From contig JAFMSR010000015.1 of assembly GCA_022818135.1 (NCBI GenBank), forward strand, positions 29,331,144-29,395,143: DNA of 64,000 nt. The letters run 5' to 3'. Position numbers and translations under genes: made by a program. This DNA is from Saxidomus purpurata (taxonomy: Eukaryota; Mollusca; Bivalvia; Venerida; Veneridae). Each line of letters begins with the position of its first letter. The first letter of the stretch is position 1. The notes beneath the pieces were generated by a model. The model made no database searches and was not told where the DNA came from. It was given only the letters and a program-made list of their open reading frames with translations. This document shows, in pieces, positions 1-11,985 of the stretch.

Positions 1-1138
1 GGTCCGTGATAAAATGAACAATGTTTAAGTTTAATTGCCAAATAACACATTTTCTAAATTTGAGATAAACATTGAGACGCAAAACAATTAATTTTGATGA
101 AATAATACAATATGGCATAGAATATCCAAAATAACAACCAACCGAAATGTATATATACTATCAATAAAAGTATCATTTACAATGATATATAATGCTTAAA
201 GTAATATAAATCACTTAAAACACAACATGAGTTCAACTAAAACGAAATAACCCGACCATTCACACTTATGCATACTTTATAATGTTTATACATACTTTTT
301 TAGCAATGTTTTGCGAGAGTAAAATATAAAACTATAATACAAGTAGATCTATGTTTGTTGCATTAATCAAATGAAATTACAAAAAAATCATCTAAAGAAA
401 AACTAAGTTTCAATGATAAAAATAAGTTGAGCAAATTAGTCACTGGTCTATTAAACAGACTTACGTGTTAACTGAAGCACGTGTTTGTTTATTAAAGAAC
501 TACTGTTTATTAACAGTCAACACCTAAGTCTTGACACTTGCATATTGATAAACAATAACATTATTAAAGTCAGACTTTTAATATTTTAGCAATCCAGAAG
601 TGTCATGAAAAACTATAGATAAACGGACGAATGAAAGTCACTATTTCAAAAAATATTTTTACAAGTTTTTCTTCGCGATAATTAGACTTAAATTAACAGT
701 ATAAATAATTTCAGATTTTTATGTTATGTAATTATATTAAATGATCAAAGGTTAAAATTGCGGAAAACATATTAAAAATAAATAATGAAAGTGTTAAAAC
801 TTTCGGTAAAGTTCAAAACCGTACAACGTTCATCAAAGTTACCCCTACACTATAATAAGATTTTAATTACTTTAGAACGATCACACTTCTTTGAATGTAT
901 TACATAAAATTATTAATTGATATCTATTACGATCATCCTGATTTGATCAGTGATTCTTTCAGTATATTTAATAATATTATCCGTATGTTTACATACAAAA
1001 CTAAAGATAATTACTATGGACTTTATAATTATATAAAGTCAAAAAACAAAAACAAGGTGAAATTCATTTACAATTTTTCATAATGTTAACATTAATGTAC
1101 CACGAAATAAACCACCTCTGCGGATTTGAATACTATTT
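1..1138. other. Upstream AT-rich DNA, no gene seen
   Basis: Strongly AT-rich DNA preceding the first recognisable gene. No exon, repeat family or RNA gene could be supported. Short open frames here have no recognisable composition. Confidence 0.5.
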
Positions 1139-1223
1139 GACGGTCTCACTTGACGGCCTCCGGTCTTCGTCGGTCTCAATAAACTGGAGACCGTCAGAGA
1201 CCGTCGATTTTGCCGAGACCGTC
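1139..1223. promoter_or_regulatory. Symmetric cluster of GAGACCGTC motifs upstream of 4EHP exon 1
   Basis: Five 9-bp sites lie in 85 bp. Two are on the minus strand (GACGGTCTC at 1139-1147, and the one-mismatch GTCGGTCTC at 1169-1177). Three are on the plus strand (GAGACCGTC at 1187-1195, 1197-1205, 1215-1223). The cluster ends 165 bp before the 4EHP start codon, and a CCAAT-like word (GACCAATAAAG, near 1260) lies between. The arms could form a hairpin around AATAAACTG. A promoter role is inferred from position only. Confidence 0.35.
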
Positions 1224-1387
1224 TTTTAGTATTGTCCATACATTTGTAAGATCATTATTGACCAATAAAGGAACGTCTTACAACTAATTTTAGTCAGTGT
1301 TACTAAACGATTGACGAAGCAGTGGTAAAGCGTTTCAACAACAAGACGAAGACTTTTACGGTGAAGTTGACAGATTTTTGTGAAAAA

Positions 1388-1407
1388 ATGAACAATAAAT
1401 TCGAAGC
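1388..1407 (+). CDS. EIF4E2: eIF4E type 2 (4EHP), coding exon 1
   Basis: Start codon and first seven residues, MNNKFEA, matching the start of animal 4EHP (human begins MNNKFDA). The exon ends after GC at a consensus donor GTAAGT (1408). The split Ala codon is completed by the first T of exon 2. The full gene is exons 1388-1407, 4648-4732, 5299-5526, 7326-7478, 7782-7918 and 22773-22815, all in phase, giving about 221 residues (human isoforms about 234-245). Known role: cytoplasmic cap-binding protein that competes with eIF4E but does not bind eIF4G, and represses translation with GIGYF-type partners. Confidence 0.9.
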
Positions 1408-2104
1408 GTAAGTCAGTTTTACACACATATAGTACAATTACAGTTCAATTCATCGATCTGGATTAAAATTTGATTTAATAGTGACCAATTCCGTAGACAA
1501 AACGGGTAGGCATGGTAGGACCACAGGAATCTGAAATTTATCAAATTGAGACATGTGAGAAGCTTCAAGCACTTGCCGGATCGTGTTCTGGCAAGCAAGG
1601 AAAAGTTTGTGGCAAGGAATTGTTGGTGACTTTTTCGTTTTCCTGTTACTTGCCTCTATAACCTGTATGAAGACGTGCTTGAAATTGAAGTAACAGTCAG
1701 CTACCTAAATGGGTATTTAATAAAGTACTATTTATCGTCATAAAGTATTTATAATATATGGGAAAGCGTCAAGAAATGAAAAAGTCATGTTCGCTAACAT
1801 GTCAGATCATGCAAGTCTTCAAATACCACATATAGTGGTAGAAAAGCACACTTCAAGCAAGAAAATTCGCCTTGTGACATATGTGTAAACAAACGACCTG
1901 TCAAAGGTTTTGTTTCAATAACTTTTTTATTCCTCTACCTACGAACTTGAAATAAAAAACCGAGTGAAGCATATAAACAGCCGAATTGGCGTAATATTTG
2001 TGTAATACTACTTACCAGGTGAGAATGCTAACACGGAAATAAAAAATCAACCGTCAGTCCTCCATTTTTGCGATCATACACCGAAAATCTCGCTTAAAGT
2101 GAAT

Positions 2105-2250
2105 CAGCAACCACTTAGTGTCCTACCCCCTGGAAAAGCGTTTCTGAAATTTCCAGTGCCTCGGATAGGATTCTAACTGGGGACCTCCGGATTGGTCATT
2201 TTGGTAGTTCAGAGCGTTAACCACTCGACCACCATGCCACCTGGTCTTTT
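2105..2250 (-). repeat. tRNA-derived SINE
   Basis: On the minus strand a tRNA-like head (GTGGTCGAGTGGTTAACGC, A-box-like) is followed by a degenerate B box and the body GCACTGGAAATTTCAGAAA. The same body follows the tRNA-like half at 4092-4230 on the plus strand, so these are two members of one family. Too degenerate to be a functional tRNA. Confidence 0.65.
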
Positions 2251-2781
2251 CATTACAGCATACCTTGACATAGATGCTGTTTACAAAGTCAAGCGGGCTG
2301 CCATCTTCTGATTACCGCGTGAAAATATTTCTTAGATTTTTCTTAAAACATTGGATAATCGTGCTTAAATCCTTTCAGCAAGCAATAAAAAGGTACTGAG
2401 TACAAATTCTAACCATATACTGGTATATCAGGATGATTTAATTCTTCAATTCAAGGGAAGTAATTTGTACTGATTGTATAATATCCATTAGTTAGAGGGA
2501 GGCTAAATACAGGGAAGTCATAGGCTATATTGCCAAACAAATACAGAAACATGTTGGGAGTTCTAATCTTAAGTTAGCTCCGACTGGAGAATAAGTCTGG
2601 ATATTTAGCAAACCAAGTTGCATATATAATTGACTTAGAAAATGGTTAGTTCTGAAGTTGTGGCAACAAAGGTACAGTCATGTTGGTGTATAGATCTAGA
2701 TCTACTTACACAGCCGCAAATTAATATCATTTTTCAAAGACAATTTATTCTTAAAACCATTAGATATAATTATTTTTAATA

Positions 2782-3545
2782 CAGTGGAACTTGCCCATGC
2801 GACCATGTGTATTAAGCGGCCTTTTTCTTAAGCGACCACTTTTGTGCCCCCCAAGCGTTTTTACACTCTTTTGCTTTAAGCCACTTTTGTCTAACGTGAC
2901 CAGTTCAAATAATTAGTGACCCATTATTATTTTGTTTGTATTTGGCGACCATTTAAGTGCAAAACAGATAATTTCTATGCAAACTGACTGCTTTAAAGTT
3001 GCATTTAACGTCCCAACTAGGTATGGAGGTGTCAAATCTCATAAGGAATATCGTCCTTCCTTTTGTCCACAGGTGTTAATTGTCGCGTATTTACCTGTAA
3101 CCAACTTTCTGTACATTCAATTTGCTATTTTTGGAAAATTACTAGGTGCCATAAGGACAATTATTTACAGAAAATATTATCATAAACCTTCGTCGTTGCC
3201 CCAAAGTCTGTCTCGTGCAAAGTCTCGTAACCTTGAAAACAGCTGTTTGTTTACATGTCAGTCATTTCTATTAGAAAAACACTGTTTATAAAGGATTTGT
3301 TTATAAAGGATTTTTACATTTGTGTAGGCAACAAGTGTTGCAATAATGTGTAAGCGTAAAGTGTTGACACTTTTATGTTATAGTAGGACAGTATTCACAT
3401 AACTTTATGGCATTTGATTTCTGTACTCACATTGAAAAAACAGAATGTCTGTAAAAACCCGAAATGGATGTCGTCTCCAGTGATGCTTTGCATTAAGAGA
3501 CCGGTTTTGGTCTTTCCTTTGGGTCGCTTAATACAAGTTTGACTG
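2782..3545. mobile_element. pogo/Tigger-like non-autonomous element
   Basis: The left end CAGTGGAACTTG...TATTAAGCGGCC matches in inverted orientation the right end ...GGTCGCTTAATACAAGTTTGACTG, giving imperfect terminal inverted repeats about 760 bp apart. The left end abuts TA but the right does not, so the target duplication is unconfirmed. Interior contains many CGACCACTTTT-like words and a 119-codon open frame without recognisable domains. Confidence 0.5.
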
Positions 3546-4091
3546 CACTTTTCAAATATTTTTGTGTTGCTAAATATTAGCGATGAATGCAAGCCGCCGA
3601 CATTTCCTACTGTAAGGGCTATTTTTCTTGAGCTTTAACTACTCTATTAAAGGCCCCATATTTATGAGCATGCACAAGCAATATAAACAAAAAATATCTC
3701 CCCAAACGGAGGCCAAGATTTGCAAAATTGTCAACGTTTTTTTATTCTGTCTCATTTCTTTCTTAAATGAATGAAAAAAAAAAATGCAACATTCACTGGA
3801 TTTTGCTTGCTTGCCAGTTCTATCTATATACAAAAATGTGTTTTTTGTGTAGACAAACATGAACATTAGGTGGACACTTCCCACAAATTACTTGTTGTGT
3901 AAAATCTGCCAAGATTCAGATTATCCAGTCTTTATATCTATTGAGATAAGTCCTTGTTCTAAAATTTACTGAAAGATGTGAGTGTTTATACAGTTTTTAA
4001 TAGTCAGAAATATTACTATTAAATTTTGTGACCATCAAAACAGTTAACCCTATATTCTAACATACAATGTGTTTAAATGCCATTATTAAAA

Positions 4092-4230
4092 CAGTGTTCA
4101 AGCTCTGGACTACCAATCCAGAGGTCCCTGGTTCGATTCGTGGTCGGGGCACTGGAAATTTCAGAAATGCTTTTCAGTGTTCCCACCCATTGAGAGATGG
4201 TCTGGTTAGAAACCAGAGGTAGTCTCACAT
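4092..4230 (+). repeat. tRNA-derived SINE (second copy of the family)
   Basis: tRNA-like 3' half (GCTCTGGACTACCAATCCAG as anticodon-like arm, GGTTCGATTC as B box) followed by the body GCACTGGAAATTTCAGAAA shared with the inverted copy at 2105-2250. Confidence 0.65.
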
Positions 4231-4647
4231 GTATCGTTGCTTTACTTCTAGAAAAAACAAATCTACTGTAAATTTAAAATATTTGCATGAGATTGCATGC
4301 TGGAAAAAATGCCATTGAAGCTGTGTCTACATGTATGTGCATCATGTCCATGAAATGAGTGTGACCACGTTTAAGTCCTGAAAGGAACAAATACATACCC
4401 CTGTTTAATAAGAAAAATTACTATATCTTTATCATGTTTCTCCATGCATGGTATATAATTTATAGGAAAATGGAGCATTTTATACCAGCTAAATGTGTTT
4501 GATGCAGTTAGTAGTAAGAATTCAGTAAAATCAACTATTAATGAGATGTACACCTCCAAAGTCCAATTTTCAGCAACTACTCAGTCAGGATCCTCAACAA
4601 TATAACACATAAATGATCAGCTGACTGATTATTTTTTTAATTTTCAG

Positions 4648-4732
4648 TTTGAAGGCCGAAGACAGCAGTGGTTCAGGTGAGGAGGAAAATGAGAACAAAC
4701 AGGAACCAGAATCCCCACCAAGACCACCACCA
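4648..4732 (+). CDS. EIF4E2: eIF4E type 2 (4EHP), coding exon 2
   Basis: Acceptor TTTTCAG at 4641-4647, donor GTAATG at 4733. Encodes the acidic, low-complexity N-terminal tail ending in SPPRPPP. Such tails are typical of 4EHP and precede the folded cap-binding core. Phases fit exons 1 and 3. Confidence 0.85.
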
Positions 4733-5298
4733 GTAATGCAACTTATTCTGTTTGGGTTTTTGATATAAGTTTGTGTTTAACCCTTGGATGTTACTTTTCA
4801 CTGTTCAGTTTGTAAATTTTACTCCAGTGTCCCAAAAGAAAAGAAAGCTGCAATGAATTTGGATCGAAAGAGAAATTTAGTACATGCATTTAGAACATTA
4901 AGGGGCTGAGGGTGCTGAATTTCTAAAATGGTCTTTTCATCTTCAATTTTGACAGAAGCATTAATTATTCAAAGAAGTGTTCATTAAAAATTTACAAAAC
5001 AAATTGGGAACAGTGCATTGATATGCAGAATGATCATGATCTGCCGAGCTGTCTAGAGCACAATTATGACCTGTCAACAGGATAGGTTAAAGCTACAGCT
5101 TCTGGTAAAAGTAAAGGATCAGATTTGTTTAAAACTTGAAGATATTTTTCAAAAACTTGCTCAATGCAAATTTAACATTCATAGCTGTGTGGTATCTATG
5201 TAGAAATGTTTTGTAGTACAGATGTAGCACAGAGAAAGATATTTCATAAAAGAGATTTGCTTTATATGTATTACAACAGTAAGCATACTATTTTACAG

Positions 5299-5526
5299 AA
5301 GCCTGGTCCAGGTGAACACCCGCTGCAGTTTAACTACGGCTTCTGGTACTCAAGAAAATCTCAGGGAAACAAGTCTGCAAGCTATGACGCAAATCTGAAA
5401 CTGATCGGTACTTTTGCCTCAGTTGAACAGTTCTGGCGGCATTATTGTTACATTGCTCGACCTAGTGATCTCACTGGACATACAGACTATCATCTGTTTA
5501 AGGAGGGCATTAGACCAATGTGGGAG
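5299..5526 (+). CDS. EIF4E2: eIF4E type 2 (4EHP), coding exon 3 (cap-binding core)
   Basis: 76 codons starting KPGPGEHPLQFNYGFWYSRK and ending GIRPMWE, bounded by ACAG (5295-5298) and donor GTACTC. Two class II hallmarks are visible. Tyr (QFNYGFW) replaces the eIF4E Trp43 equivalent, and Tyr (SASYDANL) replaces the Trp56 equivalent that stacks on the cap. The second cap-stacking Trp is kept in MWE. TFASVEQFW is the conserved dorsal helix that binds YxxxxL partners. Confidence 0.95.
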
Positions 5527-7325
5527 GTACTCATTAACATTTGCTTTGCTTAAGGTTTAATAGCTGAAATTATTTCACCGAAATCTTTAAACAATCTGAT
5601 TTTAAAACTTTTTTTTATTTAGAAAGTGTGAACTCTAGACATTTTTAGAAAGGCTTTTTCAATATCGAAACAGATAAAACAAAACTGTTAAACAGATAAT
5701 GCTTATAACTACAAAAAGGGATAGGTCAGTAATTGTACTAACATTTCTTAATTGTCTTCAGACTTTGACCTGAGCTTTCATTCAATCTACAATGTTACTT
5801 CATTGAGTATTATCACATTTGCTATGCAGATATAAATTTGGAGAGATGAATGTAATATACATGTATAGGATCCTCTAAATGCTTTAAAACTGCATGTAGG
5901 TTCTGTATACATATCCCCTCAGTCTTTGTGAATGACATTTTATTTATCCCCCCGCCGAAGGCGAAGGGGATATTAGAAATGCTCTCCATACGTCCGTCCG
6001 TGCGTCCGTCCGTGCGTCCGTCCCAATTTTGTCCGGAGCATAACTCCAAAAGTACTTGAGCGATTTTCTTCAAACTTCATACACTGACAGAGCACATTGG
6101 GAGGAAGTGCAGTGTGTAAGAACAATAACTCTACCTTACCTACTTTTAGAGTTATTCCCCTTTTATCAGATTTACTTGAAAAACTTTGTCCGGAGCATAA
6201 CTCCAAAAGTACTTGAGGGATTTTCTTCAAACTTAATACACTGACATAGCACATTGGTAGGAAGTGCAGTGTGCACGAACAATAACTCTACCTTGCCTAC
6301 TTTTAGAGTAATTCCCCTTTATCAGATTTACTCTAAAAGTTTTGTCCAGAGCATAACTCCAAAAGTACTTGAGGGATTTACTTCAAACTTAATACACTGA
6401 CATAGCACATTGGTAGGAAGTGCAGTGTGCAAGAACAATAACTCTACCTTGCCTACTTTTAGAGTTATTCCCCTTTATCAGATTTACTTGTCCGAAGCAT
6501 AACTCCAAAAGTACTTGAGGGATTTTCTTCAAACTTAATACACTGACATAGCACATTGATAGGAAGTGCAGTGTGCAAGAACAATAACTCTACCCTGCCT
6601 ACTTTTAGAGTTATTCCCCGTTATCAGATTTACTTGTCCGAAGCATAACTCCAAAAGTACCTGAGGGATTTTCTTCAAACTTAATACACTGACATAGCAC
6701 ATTGGTAGGAAGTTCAGTGTGCAAGAACAATAACTCTACCTTGCCTACTTTTAGAGTTATTCCCCTTTATCAGATTTACTTGTCTGAAGCATAACTCCAA
6801 AAGTACTTGAGGGATTTTCTTCAAACTTAATACACTGACATAGCACATTGGTAGGAAGTGAAGTGTGCAAGAACAATAACTCTACCATGCCTACTTTTAG
6901 AGTTATTCCCCTTTATCAGATTTACTTGAAAAACTTTGTCCGGAGCATAACTCCAAAAGTACTTGAGGGATTTTCTTCAAACTTAATACACTGACATAGC
7001 ACACTGGTAGGAAGTGCAGTGTGCAAGAACAATAACTCTACCTTGTCTACTTTTAGTCAAATAGAAAAATATCATACCTATACTGATAATGAACATTAAT
7101 ATAATTTTGCAAACCTTCTCTTCATTGCCTTATTCTTTTTCCACTTACTTGAAAACTGTACTCAGCATGACCATAACTATACGGCTTTTTAAGGATTTCC
7201 TCTCACCAAGTAAAATGTACGAAAGTACAACCTTCAGGTAACTTTTTCCTGGCGGGGGGATTAACCATGTGTAACATGGCTCTTGTTAAAGTAGGAATAG
7301 ATATTTACATTTTGTATCATTTCAG
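5527..7325 (+). other. 4EHP intron 3
   Basis: Intron between exons 3 and 4. Most of it is the tandem-cored HINE-like element at 5946-7287. The remaining few hundred bases are plain AT-rich DNA. Confidence 0.8.
5946..7287 (+). mobile_element. HINE/pearl-like element with about 7 tandem ~150-bp units
   Basis: Begins with the hairpin head ATCCCCCCGCCGAAGGCG, then (CGTC)n proto-microsatellite near 5993-6022. About seven units of 146-158 bp follow, each starting GTCCGGAGCATAACTCC and containing CACTGACATAGCACATTGG. It ends with the hairpin CCATGTGTAACATGG immediately followed by CTCTTGTT (7280-7287). Same architecture as 37181-38225, whose empty site is known in this window. Central tandem repeats plus a 3' hairpin are the published layout of Helentron-associated (HINE) and bivalve 'pearl' elements. 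No transposase is encoded. Confidence 0.7.
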
Positions 7326-7478
7326 GACAGTGCAAATAAAAGTGGCGGTAAATGGATTATTAGATTGAAGAAAGGTCTCGCGTCAAGATGTTGGGAAAAT
7401 CTGATACTTGCAATGCTTGGAGAACAGTTCATGGTAGGAGAAGAGATCTGTGGTGCTGTCATATCGATACGATACGCT
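7326..7478 (+). CDS. EIF4E2: eIF4E type 2 (4EHP), coding exon 4
   Basis: 51 codons in phase 0, TTTCAG before and GTAAGT after. Encodes DSANKSGGKWIIRLKKG through WENLILAMLGEQF to CGAVISIRYA. This contains the conserved GGKW strand, the basic residues facing the cap triphosphate, and the C-terminal helix. Near-identical to animal 4EHP over its length. Confidence 0.95.
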
Positions 7479-7781
7479 GTAAGTAGTTATGTCTCTATTG
7501 CGCTATGTCAGTAGGACGAAATGCTTTGAGTTTAATTATTATGTCAATAGTTAAATACAACTATGGGTCAAATTGACTTTTATAATAATGCTGGTTTATT
7601 TTTTGCCATAATATTAAATGCTAGTATAAAACAAATAATAAAACTTGCAACTAGTAGGTCGCTATTTACAGACCGAGTCTCATTACTATTATATCCATGT
7701 ACATGTTATAAGTTTCTAGGAAAGAAAATGCATTGTTTAGTTCTATATCATGCATAATTGAGAATGACTCTGTTTATACAG

Positions 7782-7918
7782 GAAGACATTTTGTCACTGT
7801 GGAACAGGACGGCAAATGATCACACCACAACCTCTAGGATAAGAGACACTTTAAAGAGAGTCCTCAATTTACCGCCCAACACGATCATGGAATACAAGAC
7901 ACACAATGATAGCTTAAA
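7782..7918 (+). CDS. EIF4E2: eIF4E type 2 (4EHP), coding exon 5
   Basis: Encodes EDILSLWNRTANDHTTTSR, then a helix ending RVLNLPPNTIMEYK and THNDSLK. The exon ends with AA and donor GTAAGT (7919), so the next exon must begin with one base completing a Lys codon. Three downstream acceptors provide a suitable G or C (14993, 22773, and out of family at 24447). The one at 22773 gives the known 4EHP ending. Confidence 0.95.
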
Positions 7919-8224
7919 GTAAGTAATTGACAAGGCACTCCGGGCATTTGCCATGACGAAGCTCAATTTTCTATAATGGTCTTATGGACTTGTCCGTCTT
8001 TTAAACTGGACAATACCATTGGTTGTTGAGAGGGGTTCTTACTTCAGATTTACTGAACGAACAGTGCAGAACATGATAAGACTGCACAGACTTTAAGATG
8101 GTCACAATTTGATACTTGAGTATTTGGTTGCCTTTAAAGTAGAGGCTTATTTCTACTGTCTTGGTGATGTAACCTTTAAAGGTTATACTTTACTTCCCAA
8201 AGTTTAACAATGTTACAACTGCAA

Positions 8225-8834
8225 CAGGGGTGTGGAATTCCCACATCCGACTTGTCTGGCACAGGTTATTTTGCAGGGCGAACAAGTGGACAAGTCAAAA
8301 TTTGAAATATAATCCTACCGATGAATTTGCAGTATTGGGAAAACCAACATTTTTATCTAAATTTAGCACAGATTCCAGCGATATGATTGGCTCTCGATAT
8401 TTCCAAAATTTCTGGTGTGACTTTTGCGCACGGGATTATAGCAAGTATGGCACAAAACATGTTAGAAAATTTCAAGACACTTGGTTTTTCGAAATTAGCT
8501 GGCTACACATTAACACTGTTATGGACACTATTTCGGGATCGGCATTCTGTCATATTTGCCGTATATTCTTCCAAACTTGCAGAAACAACTCGGCCTTTTA
8601 TGCTGGCGACAAATCCTTGAGAACTTTACTATGAAAGATACTCTTTTAGATTAACAAGGTGTCCATTATGTCCACTTCAAATGTTAAAATAAAAATCTAA
8701 GCCAGGTCCTTGTTTGTTTAACTCAGGTTTTAATGTTGAAGTTTGGACAAGTGAATTTTGACCTTGGACAATTGAATTTTGACATCTCGCTCGTCCGTGG
8801 ACAAGTGAAAAAATATAGGATTTCCACACCCCTG
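8225..8834. mobile_element. hAT-like non-autonomous element
   Basis: Inverted ends CAGGGGTGTGGAA at 8225 and TTCCACACCCCTG ending 8834, the CAGGG start expected for hAT termini. Flanking 8-mers (AACTGCAA / TGCAGAGA) share only TGCA, so a clean 8-bp target duplication is not visible. The interior has a 134-codon open frame starting in the left terminus, but it has no zinc-finger or DDE motif. Confidence 0.65.
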
Positions 8835-8879
8835 TGCAGAGATAATGGAACTTTAGCATTGAGGAAATTATAAACTTAA

Positions 8880-10500
8880 ATAATGCAGTAGATTGTACAT
8901 TTTAGTTGTGGTGGTAATGGTAAATGGACATTAGTCCCTAAGCTAAATTTTACACTGACATTGGCTCCTTCAGGATTTTGCAAAGATAGACATTAGTCCC
9001 TCCATGAAATTATCCATGAAAATATATTTGCAAATAATTATCTCTATATTCTTTGTCAGAATAAACAAGTCTAATGAAAACTATTCAATTTCAGTTTTTT
9101 TGTATATAAATAAATCAAGCTTTTAAATTTTGGGAGTGAAGGGGCTAGTGTCCCCAAGGGGCTAATGTCATACATTCGATTGTAATACTGAGAGGTTTAG
9201 TTTGACCCTCCGAATTAGCATACAGTAGTCAGAACGTAACAGTTGTCACACGGAGTGCATGTTACACACACAATGTATGCACGATACACCCACGTTAGAC
9301 GCACGTTACACGTTAGGTAACTACACGACGAGCGATTCAGAACGATACACGATGTACGAAGCGCACGTTACATGATAAACGGATTACACGTTATACGATC
9401 ACTTTGGGATTTCACATTTTATCTAAATTTAGACCTTTTAATCAGACCGAAAGAATCAGATCAATTAGAAGCTTTGTACCTTAACAATAAAAAATGACAT
9501 TGATAAGTGTCAAAGATCCACAGTTTTCATATCACAGTATGTGTCAAATTTGAACACCTGTCGGAGTGACTTTGGCAGGAAATTGATCCCGATGTGCGAG
9601 AAAATGGGCGTAATTAAAGTTAATTGCCATCAACACTTTTTGTTTAATAAATTCTACATTAAAGACACTTTTTAGGATCTTGGCATATAAATGTTCAAAT
9701 ATAATAATCTTATACTGGAACCTTGAATGGATATGTTGATGGGTGTCAAGTGGGTGGGGTAAATTGACATTGAAGAAACTGAAAGCTTGAAATGGCATTT
9801 TCGAATGAATCAAACATTTGGAAGGGGGTTTTAATGTTATTTTGTAGTATTTATAATTGTGATGATTAAACGGCCCCTAATTTTGACCAATGTTTTAATA
9901 GAAAAAAGTTTTGAACAACATTTAGGTTTTTTTCCGGTATCCCAAAAGTGAAAATTGTCCCTCTAGAAATCTAAGATTATTCTAAGAGAAGGGTAGATAA
10001 TTAAAGCGCAATGCAGTATTTATGTACTGTGGACTATGGTGATTAATTCTGTATAAAGTTCTATATCATGTTACTTTATATTTTGTTTTAGTGGGCCTAT
10101 TCTATAGGTGGGGTTTATAAAAACACATTTGAAAAATGAATCTCTAGGAAACAGTGATATTTTCTAGACTGAAGAAGGTTTTTAAAGTTCATTTTTATTT
10201 CAATGTAGTTTAATTCTTGGAACGCAGTTCCATATACTTTATGTTTCTGCTGCTATTCTTTTAGATTCAGAACCCCTGTCAAGGTGGTTGGGGTAATACT
10301 ATATGGGGGTAGTAATGAATTTAAAGTAAAATTAAACGTACTGTTATCATTGTTATGTATTACAACTTTTCTCACCAATGTAGGGATAAAATTTGTAAAA
10401 CTTTCTCGGATATGAGCCAAAACAGGTTAAAAATCATTTGCAAAACTATTTTGGACCCTCTGTAGAATAATGGAATAGTCCAGTTGCATGACATAACTCT
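8880..10500. other. Intronic DNA, mostly featureless
   Basis: Only one support-worthy item is visible. Around 9224-9400 a stretch rich in ACGTTACACG-like words begins with TACAGTAGTCAGAACG. The same terminal sequence recurs inverted at 22585-22614 beside similar ACGTTACACG arrays, which suggests a repeat family with a shared terminus. The rest is unremarkable AT-rich DNA. Confidence 0.4.
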
Positions 10501-10509
10501 GCATCCAGT

Positions 10510-10779
10510 GGTGGATAGCAGATTAGGTCAATCACACTTAGATCTCATTGGTCGCCGTGATTGGCCTTCTCTTTGGTAAGCAATCAAATTCAACCTTTGG
10601 CTATACTAGCTGGAAATTGCAGTCAGGTAAATTTCTCCTATTTCTGGCTTCAAAATTTAGTTTTGATGGGAGACATGCCAGGGTCTCATCCAGATATCAA
10701 GCTAACATAAGTGCTCTTTTGGACGGACCTTGATAAAATTCTCATCAAATCAAATCAAATCAAAGGTGGATAGCAGATT
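10510..10779 (+). mobile_element. Retroposed SINE with exact 15-bp target-site duplication
   Basis: The 15-mer GGTGGATAGCAGATT occurs at 10510-10524 and again at 10765-10779. Between them is a 240-bp body ending in GGACCTTGATAAAATTC and an (ATCAA)n tail. A related tail occurs at 40885-40917. Direct repeats of this length with an A-rich simple tail are the hallmark of target-primed reverse transcription. Confidence 0.8.
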
Positions 10780-11010
10780 CAATTAGAACCCTGGAGAAGA
10801 CACATCTCACAGTCTAGATTATACAGTCTCAAATGCCATATATGGTGTTAACACATACATGTATTTACATGTAACATATAATCTTATATGGAATTATATG
10901 TTTATTTGACACTGATGATGAAGAAGGTACAATGAACATCAATGGATGGTTAATTACTCGGCAAAAAAATTATGTACATTCCATATTTAATTTTATCTGA
11001 TGGCATTTTT

Positions 11011-11985
11011 AGCTTGACTTTTCGAAGAAAAGGGGAGCTATCCTACTCGCCCCGGCGTCAGCGTTGGTGTCACACCTTGGTTAAGTTTTTCGTACCACCC
11101 CACTTTATTTCAAAAGTATTAGAGGTATGGCTTTGAAACTTACCATACTTGTTTACCATCATAACCTCCATCTACAGACAAGAGTACATAACTCTGTCAA
11201 GGTTTTTGACAGAATTATGGCCCTTTTTGGACTTAGAAAGTGTATTGAACTTGGTTAAGTTTTTCGTACCACCTCACAAAACCATGAGAGGTATTGCTTT
11301 GAAACTAACCATACTTGTTTACCATCATGACCTACATCACCAGACAAGAGTACATAACTCTGTCAAGATTTTTGACGGAATAATGCCCGTTTTTGACTTA
11401 GAAAATACATTGAATATGGGTAAAATCCACTTATTGCCTTAACCCTTTGAGATATTGCTTTGAAACTTTGAATGCTTGTTCACATCATTACCCCCATCTG
11501 TAGGCAAGAGAAGGTAACTCTGTCAGGGATTTGTTTTAAAAATTAAGGCCCTTTATTGACTTAGAATCTTGGTTAAGTTTTTCGTACCAGTCCACTTTTT
11601 GACTGAACTGTTTGAGATATTAATTTGAAAGTTGGAATACTTGTTTACCATCATGATTCCCAAACATGGGCAGGAGAAGGTAATTCTGTCAAGGATTTTA
11701 TCTGAATTATGGCCCTTTTTGACTTAGAAACTCAGTTAAAATTTGCATTCTTGTCCACTTGTTAACTTACGGTAACCATTTGAGATATTACTTTGAAAGT
11801 TGGAGTACTTATGTACCATCATGAGACCTATCTGTAAGCAAGAGAAGATAACTCTGTGAAAAATTTTCTTGATTTGTACTTAGAAATTCCTAGTAAAAGT
11901 CTTGTGTGCCCTTAACTGTCAAAGTTTTGTTTTATTGGCAAGCACTAAAAAAGTCGAGCGCGCTGTCCTACTGACAGCTCTTGTT
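11011..11985 (+). mobile_element. HINE-like element, 'TTCGAAGAAAAGGGGAGC' family
   Basis: Head AGCTTGACTTTTCGAAGAAA, then degenerate tandem units containing CATAACTCTGTCAAGG and ATTATGGCCC. The terminal hairpin GCTGTCCTACTGACAGC is followed by CTCTTGTT (11978-11985). A full relative is at 43530-44439 and an inverted head fragment at 39225-39420. Confidence 0.7.

Larger units (their letters stand above)
1408..4647 (+). other. 4EHP intron 1 (3.2 kb) with SINEs and a MITE
   Basis: Intron between coding exons 1 and 2, GT at 1408 and AG at 4646-4647 after a short pyrimidine tract. It holds an inverted SINE (2105-2250), a pogo-like MITE (2782-3545) and a second copy of the same SINE family (4092-4230). 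Nothing else could be supported. Confidence 0.8.

Noticed and set aside
2932..3291. 119-codon plus frame as a gene
   Set aside because: Lies wholly inside the pogo-like MITE and has no motif.
8230..8634. 134-codon plus frame as a gene
   Set aside because: It starts within the terminal repeat of a hAT-like element and has no recognisable domain. A second overlapping frame of similar quality exists.
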